A stretch of 23,791 nucleotides of DNA from G713 sp034717835 (lineage in GTDB: Bacteria; Chloroflexota; Anaerolineae; B4-G1; SLSP01), in assembly GCA_034717835.1 (NCBI GenBank), contig JAYELZ010000040.1:1-23791 (forward strand), read 5' to 3'. Made by a program: the position numbers and the translations under genes. The notes beneath the pieces are model-generated. The model was given only the letters and a program-made list of their open reading frames with translations. It was not told the DNA's origin and did no database searches. Below, piece after piece: positions 1 through 7,135 of the stretch (position 1 is its first letter; every line of letters starts with the position of its first letter).

Positions 1-10
1 GGTGATTTCT

Positions 11-40
11 TTGATACATCTATATCTGAATAAGTATATT
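11..40 (+). promoter_or_regulatory. Sigma70-type promoter for the Rel gene
   Basis: TTGATA at 11-16 and TATATT at 35-40 with an 18-bp spacer resemble a housekeeping promoter. Transcription would begin near 47, leaving only about 15 nt before the GTG start at 63, with no Shine-Dalgarno sequence in it. Confidence 0.5.
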
Positions 41-62
41 ATCTGTGTAAACGAATCTTGCG

Positions 63-2204
63 GTGACCCACTATCTTGAAATTAGCATCCAATCCCTCCT
101 CCCCGACAGCGTCGCGGTGACAGAAGTCTGCGATCTGCTCCGCAGTGTCTATAATGCAACAAAGAAACAAGACCTCGAACACGCCCGCCAAGTCGCCGAA
201 ACCCTCACCGCAATCCACGCCGATCCCGAAGTCATCCTGGCCGGACTGCTCCACGCGGTGCCGCGCCACAGTGATGTGACCCTTTCTCAACTCCGCGCAC
301 AGTTCGGCGACGAGGTGGCGGAGCTGGTCACGGAAGTCATGCGCCTGGAGGATGTCATTACTCGGGTGGCCGGGGATGTTGATGCTCCACGTGAACTCAA
401 AGAGCTGGTGAGCTTGCGCAAGATGTTGGTCTCCATGACTGAGGATAATAAGGAACCTTTGATCATCAAATTGGCCGACCGCTTGCACCACATGCGAGCG
501 CTTGCGAACCCTAATTTCTCCTCGGCTGAACGTCGTTATGTGGCCCACGAGACGATGGAGGTCTTCGCTCCATTGGCTAATCGTCTGGGAATCTGGCGCC
601 TCAAATCCGATCTAGAAGACCTCTCCTTTCGATATCTGCAACCGGATATCTATCAGAAATTGGCTGAGATGTTGGACGCTCGCAAAGAAGAGCGCGAAGC
701 GCGGGTGGCGCAACATCAGTCGCTCCTGCGCGAGGAGCTGGCGCAGGAAGGTATTGCCAAGCCTGATATCAAGGGACGCCCCAAACATATTTACAGTATC
801 TATCGCAAAATGCAACGTAAAGATGTACCTTTCGATCAAATCTACGATAGAGAGGGTTTGCGAGTGGTCGTAGATACGGAATTGCAATGTTATCAGACTC
901 TGGCGATCGTACATCGGCGTTGGGAACCGATTCCCGGTGAGTATGATAATTATATTGTTAACCAGAAACCTAATGGCTATCAGAGCCTGCATACGGCGGT
1001 GCGGGGAGAGGACGGCAACCCGCTAGAAGTCCAGATTCGGACGCACGAGATGCACCGCATAGCCGAGTATGGCCGCGCAGCCCATTGGCGTTATAAGGAA
1101 ACTAATCTGGACGAGGATGAAGCGGCTCAAGCGGATCGTATGCGGCGCGGGGCAGAGGCTGAAGGGCCTGCACCGGATAGCGTTCCACAAGTGGTCTACG
1201 TGGCTACACCGATGGGCAATCTCTTTGAATTCCCTTACGGGGCTACGCCGATTGATTTTGCTTACCGTGTGCATACGGAGGTGGGAGACAACTGTCGGGG
1301 TGCTAAGGTGAACGGCGTTTGGACTCCACTGGATTACGTTCTCCAAATGGGGGATGAGGTAGAAATCATTACTGGACGCAAAGGCGGTCCCAGCCGCGAT
1401 TGGCTCAATGAGAAGTTAGGTTTTGTGGGCGTTGCACGTACTCGCCAGAAGATCAGGCAATGGTTCCGTAAACAGGGACGCGAAGAGAACATTGCCCAGG
1501 GGCGATTACTGGTGGAGCGGATTTTGAAGCAGTTGAACGTAGTGCAGCTGACTCTAGGGGAGGTGGCCGCGCTCTTTACCAAACATTATCAACTGCCAGA
1601 GAATTTCTTCAATGCGGTGGGGATGGGTGATGTGACGAGCGCCCGGATTGAAAACCGTGTGCGTGAGTTATTAGCAGCTCTTCCTCATGCAGAACCGGAG
1701 GAACCAGAAGATCTAGTTCCAGCAAGGCCAGAACTAGCTAAGACGACGACCAGGGTGAATATCAATAGCCTTCAGAGCAAGGGGGATCTACTGACCCAAA
1801 TCGCCGGCTGTTGCAATCCTCTCCCCGGAGATCAAATTATTGGCTATGTTACCCGTGGCAGAGGGGTGACTATCCACCGGCGCGATTGTCATAATGCCCG
1901 GCGGCTGCTATCCCAAGAGCCGGAACGCATGTTGGAAGTGAGCTGGGGAGAGAGCGAGGAGCTGTTGATGGCGCAGATTGTGGTCAAGGCCTACGCTAAC
2001 ACCATGCGGAGCATCTCGGAGGTTATAGATGAGGATGAGTGGGCCACTCTCTACGCGATGAAAAAAGGGCGGATAGATCGCAATAGTATCTTGTTGTTGG
2101 ATATTACGTTGCAGGTAGCAGATTTGTCAGCCCTGGATGCTCTCTTGGTGGAGATAGCCAAGATTCCCAAAGTTATCTTTGCTAGAAGACGCACTTCTGG
2201 TTAG
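63..2204 (+). CDS. RelA/SpoT-family (p)ppGpp synthetase, hydrolase site degenerate
   Basis: This is a full-length (713 aa) long RSH protein, which makes the alarmone (p)ppGpp from ATP and GDP/GTP on starved ribosomes. The order is: HD-like N-terminal domain (about 20-150), synthetase domain (about 235-350, with YDREGLRVVV at 261-270, YQSLHT at 306-311 and EVQIRT at 322-327), TGS domain (376-437), CC/zinc-finger-like domain (AGCCNPLPGD, 581-590) and ACT domain (about 636-710). The hydrolase motif normally reading HDxxED is LLHAVPRHS at 62-70, and the upstream His motif is also lost, although LADRLHHMRAL (137-147) remains. The bifunctional RXKD motif is replaced by EYDN (293-296), close to the EXDD of monofunctional RelA. 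A synthetase-only enzyme is therefore inferred. The start is GTG with no visible ribosome site; the next in-frame starts would cut the N-terminal domain. The gene stands alone, with promoter and terminator. Confidence 0.93.
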   Translation: MTHYLEISIQSLLPDSVAVTEVCDLLRSVYNATKKQDLEHARQVAETLTAIHADPEVILAGLLHAVPRHSDVTLSQLRAQFGDEVAELVTEVMRLEDVITRVAGDVDAPRELKELVSLRKMLVSMTEDNKEPLIIKLADRLHHMRALANPNFSSAERRYVAHETMEVFAPLANRLGIWRLKSDLEDLSFRYLQPDIYQKLAEMLDARKEEREARVAQHQSLLREELAQEGIAKPDIKGRPKHIYSIYRKMQRKDVPFDQIYDREGLRVVVDTELQCYQTLAIVHRRWEPIPGEYDNYIVNQKPNGYQSLHTAVRGEDGNPLEVQIRTHEMHRIAEYGRAAHWRYKETNLDEDEAAQADRMRRGAEAEGPAPDSVPQVVYVATPMGNLFEFPYGATPIDFAYRVHTEVGDNCRGAKVNGVWTPLDYVLQMGDEVEIITGRKGGPSRDWLNEKLGFVGVARTRQKIRQWFRKQGREENIAQGRLLVERILKQLNVVQLTLGEVAALFTKHYQLPENFFNAVGMGDVTSARIENRVRELLAALPHAEPEEPEDLVPARPELAKTTTRVNINSLQSKGDLLTQIAGCCNPLPGDQIIGYVTRGRGVTIHRRDCHNARRLLSQEPERMLEVSWGESEELLMAQIVVKAYANTMRSISEVIDEDEWATLYAMKKGRIDRNSILLLDITLQVADLSALDALLVEIAKIPKVIFARRRTSG

Positions 2205-2219
2205 TAACCCTTAACCAAA

Positions 2220-2258
2220 AAGCCGAGTATCCAATTACGGATGCCCGGCTTTATTTTT
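2220..2258. terminator. Bidirectional rho-independent terminator
   Basis: AAGCCG...CGGCTT with inner TATCC/GGATG forms a stem of 13 positions (one mismatch, one G-U) around a 6-nt loop. It is followed by TTTATTTTT on the plus strand and by TTTTT on the minus strand. It lies between the convergent Rel and parvulin-like genes and probably ends both transcripts. Confidence 0.85.
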
Positions 2259-2339
2259 GAAACACAATCTAATTGAGTGTGAACGCCCTATGCACGTGAA
2301 AAGAATCAGTGCTTCGGTGTCCTATGGTGAGATGGTTGT

Positions 2340-3482
2340 CTACGGCTGATCTGGAGTGACTTCCTGCCAATCCAGTTTCTCCACTTGGGCAGATATCTCC
2401 GAGGTCAACCATTCATTGTAGCTATTGAGTTGCTCTTGCTGCAATAACGTCTCGCTCAAGGGACGCTCTTCGCGATCTTCCACGTAAATGATGTAATAGG
2501 ATTCGTCTTGTCCCTGTACCGGTGCGGAAATTTCACCTACTGGTGTGTCGAAGGCGGCCGATTCAACTTCTGCGCCTAAGAATTGCTCAATATACCCTAG
2601 TGGATACCAGGGCAATGAACCGCCTCCATTATCAGGGTTTTCGTTACCGTTGAGTTCCTCTGTGAGAGCGGCTATATCCGTTTCGCCTGCGGAGAGACGT
2701 CCTTCTAATACCGCTGCTTCTGCCCCAATTTTTGTGGATATATAGTTGATCTTAGTTTGCTCGGCCACAGTAACCATATCTTGAGCTAAGCCTTCCACCA
2801 CCTGCGGCTTTAGTATATTGATGGCCAACAGCTGGCGGAAGCTTTCCTCACTCAATCCGCTGGTTCCTAGGAAATTGGCGACGAAGGCAGTGTAGTTTTC
2901 GTGATATTCCGCTGCGGTCATCGGTTTTGCGGTGTCGGTTAGCTCCTCGGTGCTAGTGATCTCTTGCGTGGCTTCGCGATCATAGCCCATCATTTGCTCG
3001 ATTTGTAGCTCCACATCCTCTGCGCTGGCCTCTATTCCTTGCTTTGCCGCTGCCTGACGGATCAATTGCTCTTCAACCATCTTGTCCAAGACGTTGCCGC
3101 CAAAGAGTGGCGCCAGTGCGGGGGTGAGCTGTTGTTCCATCTGGGCTTGTTGCGATTGTAGCTGTTGGACGATGGATTGCATGGTGGGGTCAGAGGCGTC
3201 GATTTGCGAGAGGTAATTCTGGTATTGGGCGATTTGGCTGCGCAGCATGATACGCTCGTAGCGCACGCGATCTTGGTATTCATCCACGGTAATTTTGCCT
3301 TCGCCGATGGTGGCGACTGCTTGTTGGGGCTTGATTAGATACTCTGCCAGAAGCCCGTAGGCCAGGACTCCCAGTAACAATGCCCCAATCCCGGCGGCGA
3401 TCCAGGCGATCAACCGTTGTAGGTTTTGATCTTTCTGATGCAAAACGTGTTGTCTGCGGGTATGTTGTTTTTGATCTGCCAT
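2340..3482 (-). CDS. Membrane-anchored SurA/PrsA-like parvulin-type protein
   Basis: A 380-aa protein with a basic N-terminus, one membrane helix at about 22-47 and a large extracytoplasmic part. It has a SurA-N-like helical region (about 55-235, rich in Gln with coiled-coil character) and a C-terminal parvulin-like domain (about 243-337) recognisable from SLPWYPLGYIEQF and GEISAPVQ...YYIIYVEDREER. Such proteins assist folding of exported proteins. Two histidines usual in active parvulins are tyrosines here: KINYIS (Tyr247, normally RHIL) and YYII (Tyr330, normally YHII), so isomerase activity is doubtful while a chaperone role remains possible. The ATG at 3482 has AGAGGAG upstream. It lies downstream of rpsR, separated by a hairpin, so it may be partly co-transcribed with rpsF-rpsR. 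Confidence 0.8.
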   Translation of the reverse strand: MADQKQHTRRQHVLHQKDQNLQRLIAWIAAGIGALLLGVLAYGLLAEYLIKPQQAVATIGEGKITVDEYQDRVRYERIMLRSQIAQYQNYLSQIDASDPTMQSIVQQLQSQQAQMEQQLTPALAPLFGGNVLDKMVEEQLIRQAAAKQGIEASAEDVELQIEQMMGYDREATQEITSTEELTDTAKPMTAAEYHENYTAFVANFLGTSGLSEESFRQLLAINILKPQVVEGLAQDMVTVAEQTKINYISTKIGAEAAVLEGRLSAGETDIAALTEELNGNENPDNGGGSLPWYPLGYIEQFLGAEVESAAFDTPVGEISAPVQGQDESYYIIYVEDREERPLSETLLQQEQLNSYNEWLTSEISAQVEKLDWQEVTPDQP

Positions 3483-3511
3483 TATCTGTTGGCGCTCCTC
3501 TTAGCTATGAC

Positions 3512-3542
3512 AAAGGGCATAGGAATGCCCCTATGCCCTTTT
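3512..3542 (-). terminator. Perfect hairpin between rpsR and the parvulin-like gene
   Basis: AAAGGGCATAGG and CCTATGCCCTTT form a perfect 12-bp stem with a 6-nt loop. On the minus strand only TTTGT follows, so for rpsF-rpsR it may act as a partial terminator or mRNA-stabilising hairpin. On the plus strand it is followed by GATTTTTT, a better terminator, but no plus-strand gene ends here. Confidence 0.6.
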
Positions 3543-3557
3543 GATTTTTTGCTATCT

Positions 3558-3797
3558 TTAAATGTGTTGAATTTCTGCGACGAAGGGGAGTAAGGCCATG
3601 TGTCGCGCACGTTTGACAGCTTTCGCGACCAACCGTTGATGTTTCGCGCAGACACCGGTGCGATGTCGAGGGCGAATTTTACCACGCGCGGTGATGTAAC
3701 GGCGCAACGTGTCTACATCTTTATAGTTGATTTCAGCATCTTCCACACAAAAATAGCACTTCTGATCATGACGTGAATATTTCTGATACTTGCTCAC
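3558..3797 (-). CDS. rpsR: 30S ribosomal protein S18
   Basis: A 79-aa protein of normal S18 length, with the conserved core YKDVDTLRRYITARGKI and the basic RPRHRTGVCAKHQR segment that binds 16S rRNA next to S6. A CYFC pair near residue 14 and a later CxxH suggest the zinc-binding form of S18. The start is GTG, overlapping the rpsF stop codon (GTGA), with AAGGAG about 7 nt upstream inside rpsF, so the two are translationally coupled. No ssb gene lies between them, unlike in many bacteria. Confidence 0.95.
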   Translation of the reverse strand: MSKYQKYSRHDQKCYFCVEDAEINYKDVDTLRRYITARGKIRPRHRTGVCAKHQRLVAKAVKRARHMALLPFVAEIQHI

Positions 3798-4117
3798 AAT
3801 GCTTCTCCTTGCTCTCCGCTGGGAACGTCGTCTAATTGAATAACTATCTCTCGCAGAATGCTATTGGTCAACAAGATTCGGCGTTCAAAAGCTTTTACCT
3901 TGCTGGAATCTGCGGTGAATTGCAATAGATAGTAATGGCCTTCCCGTTGTTTCTTGATGGAATATGCCAATCGACGCACGCCCCAGTCATCTCTTTTGAT
4001 GATGGCTCCACCTGCTTCTTCAAGATAATCCTGTACACGTTGCAGAAGCGCTACGTTACCTTCATCATCCAACTCCGGGGTGACAATAAACATTAACTCA
4101 TAGTTTCGCTTAACCAA
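3794..4117 (-). CDS. rpsF: 30S ribosomal protein S6
   Basis: A 107-aa S6 protein that pairs with S18 on the platform of the 30S subunit. Family marks are the opening YELMFIVTPELDDE, the WGVRRLAYSIKKQREGHYYLLQF core and a C-terminal helix-strand unit ending in an acidic tail. The start is TTG at 4117, supported by a strong AAGGAGG at 4128-4134 with a 10-nt gap; the first ATG would remove conserved residues. It is the first gene of rpsF-rpsR and has its own promoter at 4200-4227. Confidence 0.95.
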   Translation of the reverse strand: MVKRNYELMFIVTPELDDEGNVALLQRVQDYLEEAGGAIIKRDDWGVRRLAYSIKKQREGHYYLLQFTADSSKVKAFERRILLTNSILREIVIQLDDVPSGEQGEAL

Positions 4118-4127
4118 GACGGATTTT

Positions 4128-4134
4128 CCTCCTT
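4128..4134 (-). promoter_or_regulatory. Ribosome binding site setting the TTG start of rpsF
   Basis: AAGGAGG on the minus strand, 10 nt before the TTG at 4117. It is the only strong ribosome site near the gene and justifies the rare start codon. Confidence 0.8.
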
Positions 4135-4162
4135 ATCCATGGGTTTGCCCCTGATCCTTTTT

Positions 4163-4194
4163 GTCAGGAGCGGCAAGGCCAGTCTAGGCCTGAA
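4163..4194 (-). promoter_or_regulatory. Possible S6:S18-binding leader hairpin
   Basis: In the rpsF leader the minus strand has TTCA...TGA ends around an inner GGCC-TAGACT-GGCC hairpin, with TTGCCGCT on the 3' side. An internal loop carrying CCG on its 3' strand is the hallmark of the S6:S18 autoregulatory leader known in many bacteria. The fit is by eye only. Confidence 0.4.
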
Positions 4195-4199
4195 CCAGA

Positions 4200-4227
4200 A
4201 ATATACCATACAATGGTGTTTTGGCAA
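4200..4227 (-). promoter_or_regulatory. Promoter of rpsF-rpsR
   Basis: The minus strand reads TTGCCA (4222-4227), a 16-bp spacer and TATATT (4200-4205). Initiation near 4193 would place the candidate S6:S18 hairpin at the very start of the mRNA. Confidence 0.6.
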
Positions 4228-4272
4228 ACATGTCGATTGACGAAGCTAGCGCTACTAGCTGTGTCGCCGCAC

Positions 4273-4654
4273 GAGCCTGAGAAGGCCGATAAGCCGGATC
4301 CTGTTCCTCGTGAGAGGTGGTGATCATCTATCTACGGCACTAGTTACCTAGTGCCTCTAGCAGTCTACCCGAAGGTTGCTTCTTGATGAAGAGGGCACGG
4401 GATATGCCCCAGCTGTTCCCTTCTGCTTGACCTTGCTCCCGGCGGGGGTTGCCTGACAGCACGATTACTCGCGCTGCCGGTGGTCTCTTACACCACCTTT
4501 TCACCCTTACTCTTGACCATAAGTCGAGAGCGGTTTGTCTCTGTGGCCCTGTCCACGCTTGTGCGTCCGGGTGTTACCCGGCGTCGTTCCCTCTGGAGTC
4601 CGGACTTTCCTCGAGCTGGCTGGCAGCCCGCGATCACCTGGACAACTCAGGCTC
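4273..4654 (-). ncRNA. rnpB: RNase P RNA (class A), rnpB
   Basis: About 382 nt encoding the catalytic RNA that trims tRNA 5' ends together with RnpA protein. The minus strand carries the family signature GAGGAAAGTCCGGACTCC, followed by a GTAACACCC loop region, AGAGACAAACCG, a TAAGGGTGAAAAGGTG element with GGTGTAAGAGACCACC, CCCGCCGGGAGCAAGGTCAA, GGGTAGACTGCT, and near the 3' end CCGGCTTATCGGCC, all in the normal order. The ends were set by helix P1: GAGCCTGAG (4654-4646) pairs perfectly with CTCAGGCTC (4281-4273). Short open frames on both strands here are not genes. It has its own promoter just upstream; no T-rich terminator is seen after it, so transcripts may continue toward rpsF. Confidence 0.96.
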
Positions 4655-4660
4655 CCGTAT

Positions 4661-4689
4661 ATGCTACCATGCGTAAGCAGTTCGGTCAA
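4661..4689 (-). promoter_or_regulatory. Promoter of rnpB
   Basis: The minus strand reads TTGACC (4684-4689), a 17-bp spacer and TAGCAT (4661-4666). The predicted start point coincides with the 5' end of helix P1, which supports both calls. It begins 20 bp after the stop codon of the phosphoesterase gene. Confidence 0.75.
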
Positions 4690-4708
4690 TACGCCTCCGG
4701 CCGGGTCA

Positions 4709-5881
4709 TCAGCTAAGTTCCCACAAGATGATTTCCGGCGGTGCGAGGAAACGTGCGCGCGGCGCTCCCAAGCCTTCCATCCCCAGCCCCCGGCTGACGT
4801 AGAGGGTGGTATTGGCTTCGCGATAAATCCCCATTTCGTAGCGTTTACCCCAACGGGAACTAGTGAAGAGCGCGCCATAGAGTGGTAGCCGTAGCTGCCC
4901 GCCGTGTGTGTGTCCGGCTAAGTAGAGATCAATGTCCAGAGCGGCTGCATCGGGCATCAGGTCGGGTGTGTGATAGAGCAAGAGCACCGGCGCTGCGGTG
5001 GGAACTGTTTGTCGTAGCTCTTGGAGTCGCCGGCGGTCTGCTTCCCCGGAGAGCGTGCAATCCAGGCCGATAAGCCAGAGGGTGCGGCCTAACCATTCAA
5101 TGGTGGCGATCTGGTTGGCGAGCCAGTGGATGGTTAGGCCGGCGAAGATGCGTGGGATGATGGTGGGCACGTCCACTGCGGGGCTACCGTTGATGGCGTA
5201 GGTTCCTAGCGGTGCCTTTAAGTGGCTTAGCAGTCCCCGTGTGGCAGTTTGACTGGCTGGATCGTAGACTGAGGAGAGGTTCAGGTAATCGCCGGTCAGG
5301 ACGATGAGGTCGGGGGCGAGTGTCTCCACCGCTTTCAACAAGGCGGTTTCGCGGGGCGAATGCCCCTCGAAGTGTAGATCGGAGATGTGCAGCAGTCGTA
5401 AAGGGCGGTCTTCTGGTTTTGTGGTGAGTCCAAGGGAGAGTTTCCGCTCTGTGACTTGGAGCTGGAACGGTTCCCACCAGGTAGCGTAACCTGCCATAAG
5501 GGCCAAGGCCGCGTTCAAAACGCCCCAGAGCAGCAACCCGCTCTGTCCGGGCACCAGCCATGCTAGCAGCCAGGAGAGCAGTAGCCGCACGGTGGTCAAT
5601 CCTAAGAGAGAGGGTGTTACCGGTCCCCACGAACGGCCCGCGATGGGGAGTAAAGCCAACATGCCTCCATCAACCAGGAGAAAAAGTGCGCTGAGGATGG
5701 CTGCCGTTACTCGGTGCGCGTGCCAGGGCCAGCAGGAGATAGCAACCAGGGCGAGCCAGGCAGGGAGCAGTTGCGCCGGTGATAGGCGGCTCAATAGGCC
5801 GGTGAGAATGAAGAGCCGGTGCAGGAAGCTGCTTTTTTGGCCTTCGCGGTCGGGTGGAATCTCTAAGGTAGGTTGAGTCAT
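4709..5881 (-). CDS. Membrane metallophosphoesterase (YkuE/YaeI-like) lacking the GNHD motif
   Basis: A 390-aa protein. Residues 20-135 hold about four hydrophobic segments; residues 158-390 form a calcineurin-like phosphoesterase domain of the class acting on membrane lipids or other phosphoesters. Metal-site motifs seen are SDLH (167-170), GD (197-198), YHTPD (303-307) and GHTHGGQ (323-329). The usual GNHD block is NGSPAVD (231-237), so the metal-binding Asn and catalytic His are absent; activity or substrate may differ from the family. The ATG at 5881 has only a weak GGAG 11 nt upstream. It is the last of five genes in the same direction, after a 150-bp gap filled by a repeat cluster. Confidence 0.85.
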   Translation of the reverse strand: MTQPTLEIPPDREGQKSSFLHRLFILTGLLSRLSPAQLLPAWLALVAISCWPWHAHRVTAAILSALFLLVDGGMLALLPIAGRSWGPVTPSLLGLTTVRLLLSWLLAWLVPGQSGLLLWGVLNAALALMAGYATWWEPFQLQVTERKLSLGLTTKPEDRPLRLLHISDLHFEGHSPRETALLKAVETLAPDLIVLTGDYLNLSSVYDPASQTATRGLLSHLKAPLGTYAINGSPAVDVPTIIPRIFAGLTIHWLANQIATIEWLGRTLWLIGLDCTLSGEADRRRLQELRQTVPTAAPVLLLYHTPDLMPDAAALDIDLYLAGHTHGGQLRLPLYGALFTSSRWGKRYEMGIYREANTTLYVSRGLGMEGLGAPRARFLAPPEIILWELS

Positions 5882-5922
5882 GGGGCTAGTACTCCGTCAA
5901 TAAGCGTTAATAACTTGCGCCT

Positions 5923-6023
5923 GGCGACTGAAGTCGCGACTACCATTGCTAAGTCCACCTGCGTGGACTGACATTTAGTCGCCGTAGGGTGACTTTGCAC
6001 CCGCAGGCGCGGTTTTAACCGCC
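5923..6023. repeat. Cluster of nested palindromic repeats
   Basis: Four perfect inverted repeats sit in about 100 bp: GCGACT-GA-AGTCGC (5924-5937); AGTCCAC-CTGC-GTGGACT (5952-5969), itself enclosed by GCGACTA (5936-5942) and TAGTCGC (5976-5982); GGGTG-ACTTTG-CACCC (5987-6002); and GCGGTT-TT-AACCGC (6009-6022). From memory this resembles interspersed palindromic elements of Chloroflexota and cyanobacteria. It fills the gap between two minus-strand genes and may shape or end their transcript. Confidence 0.75.
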
Positions 6024-6031
6024 AGACCCAG

Positions 6032-7066
6032 TTAGGCCTCAAAGAGCCGGGAAATTTCATCACGGGGGAATTGAGGCAAGGGTCGCTCTCCCGCCGGCCC
6101 GCGCAAGTAGACCCCCGGCTCCGCGCGGATGGAGCCGATGATCTGGGCGGCGATGCCGTTGGTGCGCAGCGCGGCGATGATCTGCGCGGCATCCTGTGGG
6201 GCGACGGCGGCCAACAAGGCGCCCGAAGCGATTAGCCCTAACGGGTCTATTCCGAGTGGGGGACAGAGTGCCTGCGTCTCTGGGAAGAGCGGTAAGGATT
6301 GCTCGTCGATCACCGCGCCGACACCGGCGGCTGTGGTCAACTCATGTAGCCCGGTGGCGACACCGCCCTCGGTGGGATCGTGCATGGCGTGGACGTCGCC
6401 GCTGGCGGTGGCGATGGCGGCATCGCACACCACGCTAATCCCTGGCTCGTGGAGGAATTGTGCCGCGCGCGTGAGTAGCTCTGCTGGTAAGCCGTAGTCG
6501 TTTTGCAGCTGCTCCCCGCGCTCGCGGGCCAATAACGCACAACCTTCCACGGCAATCCCCTTGGTGAGCAGGATTTTGTCGCCGGGCCGGGCGCCATCGG
6601 AGCGTACCAGCTGTTGCGGGGAGACCTCACCGAACATCGTGCCCACCATGATCGGGCGGTTTAGATCGTGGGTGATCTCCGTATGTCCACCGACCAACGT
6701 CACGCCGAGCTCGGCGCAGGCGGCTTGGCTCTGCTGGAAGATTTCTGTTACCAGTGCGGGAGTGGTTTTCCCCTCCGGCAGCAAGAGCGTGGCGACGAAC
6801 CAGCGCGGCGTGGCTCCCAGGCAAGCGATGTCGTTAGCGTTGACGTGGACTGCGTACCAGCCGATCTCATCAGTAGCAAAAGTGATCGGGTCGGATTTAG
6901 TGACTAGCAATCGCTCGCCGAACTCGATCACGGCGGCATCATGCCCGATTCCCGGTCCTAAAATTACGCGGGGATCTTTTACCGGCAGCGCTCCAAGCAG
7001 CGCGAATAAATCCTCTGGTGGCAATTTCCCTACGGGATAATATTTTTCTTTAGTTGTCATCTGCAT
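6032..7066 (-). CDS. HypE/AIR-synthase-superfamily protein
   Basis: A 344-aa protein of the PurM/HypE/ThiL/SelD fold, which binds ATP and activates carbonyl or carbamoyl groups. Motifs seen are GPGIGHDAAVI (37-47), NANDIACLGA (76-85), GGHTE (126-130) and DPTEGGVATG (230-239). It is closest in feel to HypE-like hydrogenase maturation factors, but true HypE ends in a Cys that carries the carbamoyl/cyanide group and this protein ends in ISRLFEA, so it is not a canonical HypE. No hydrogenase genes are in the window. An acylphosphatase (the activity of the HypF N-terminal domain) lies two genes upstream. The start is ATG at 7066 or at 7060; neither has a clear ribosome site. Confidence 0.8.
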   Translation of the reverse strand: MQMTTKEKYYPVGKLPPEDLFALLGALPVKDPRVILGPGIGHDAAVIEFGERLLVTKSDPITFATDEIGWYAVHVNANDIACLGATPRWFVATLLLPEGKTTPALVTEIFQQSQAACAELGVTLVGGHTEITHDLNRPIMVGTMFGEVSPQQLVRSDGARPGDKILLTKGIAVEGCALLARERGEQLQNDYGLPAELLTRAAQFLHEPGISVVCDAAIATASGDVHAMHDPTEGGVATGLHELTTAAGVGAVIDEQSLPLFPETQALCPPLGIDPLGLIASGALLAAVAPQDAAQIIAALRTNGIAAQIIGSIRAEPGVYLRGPAGERPLPQFPRDEISRLFEA

Positions 7067-7135
7067 TTTACCAAAAATTCCATTCGCTGAAATAAGCTCG
7101 TTTGACGCTAAAACGCTAAATGGCGTTATCTTTTT

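Noticed and set aside
4449..4888. Several open frames on both strands across the RNase P RNA region
   Set aside because: They overlap a clear structured RNA or the phosphoesterase gene, lack ribosome sites and show no protein family features.
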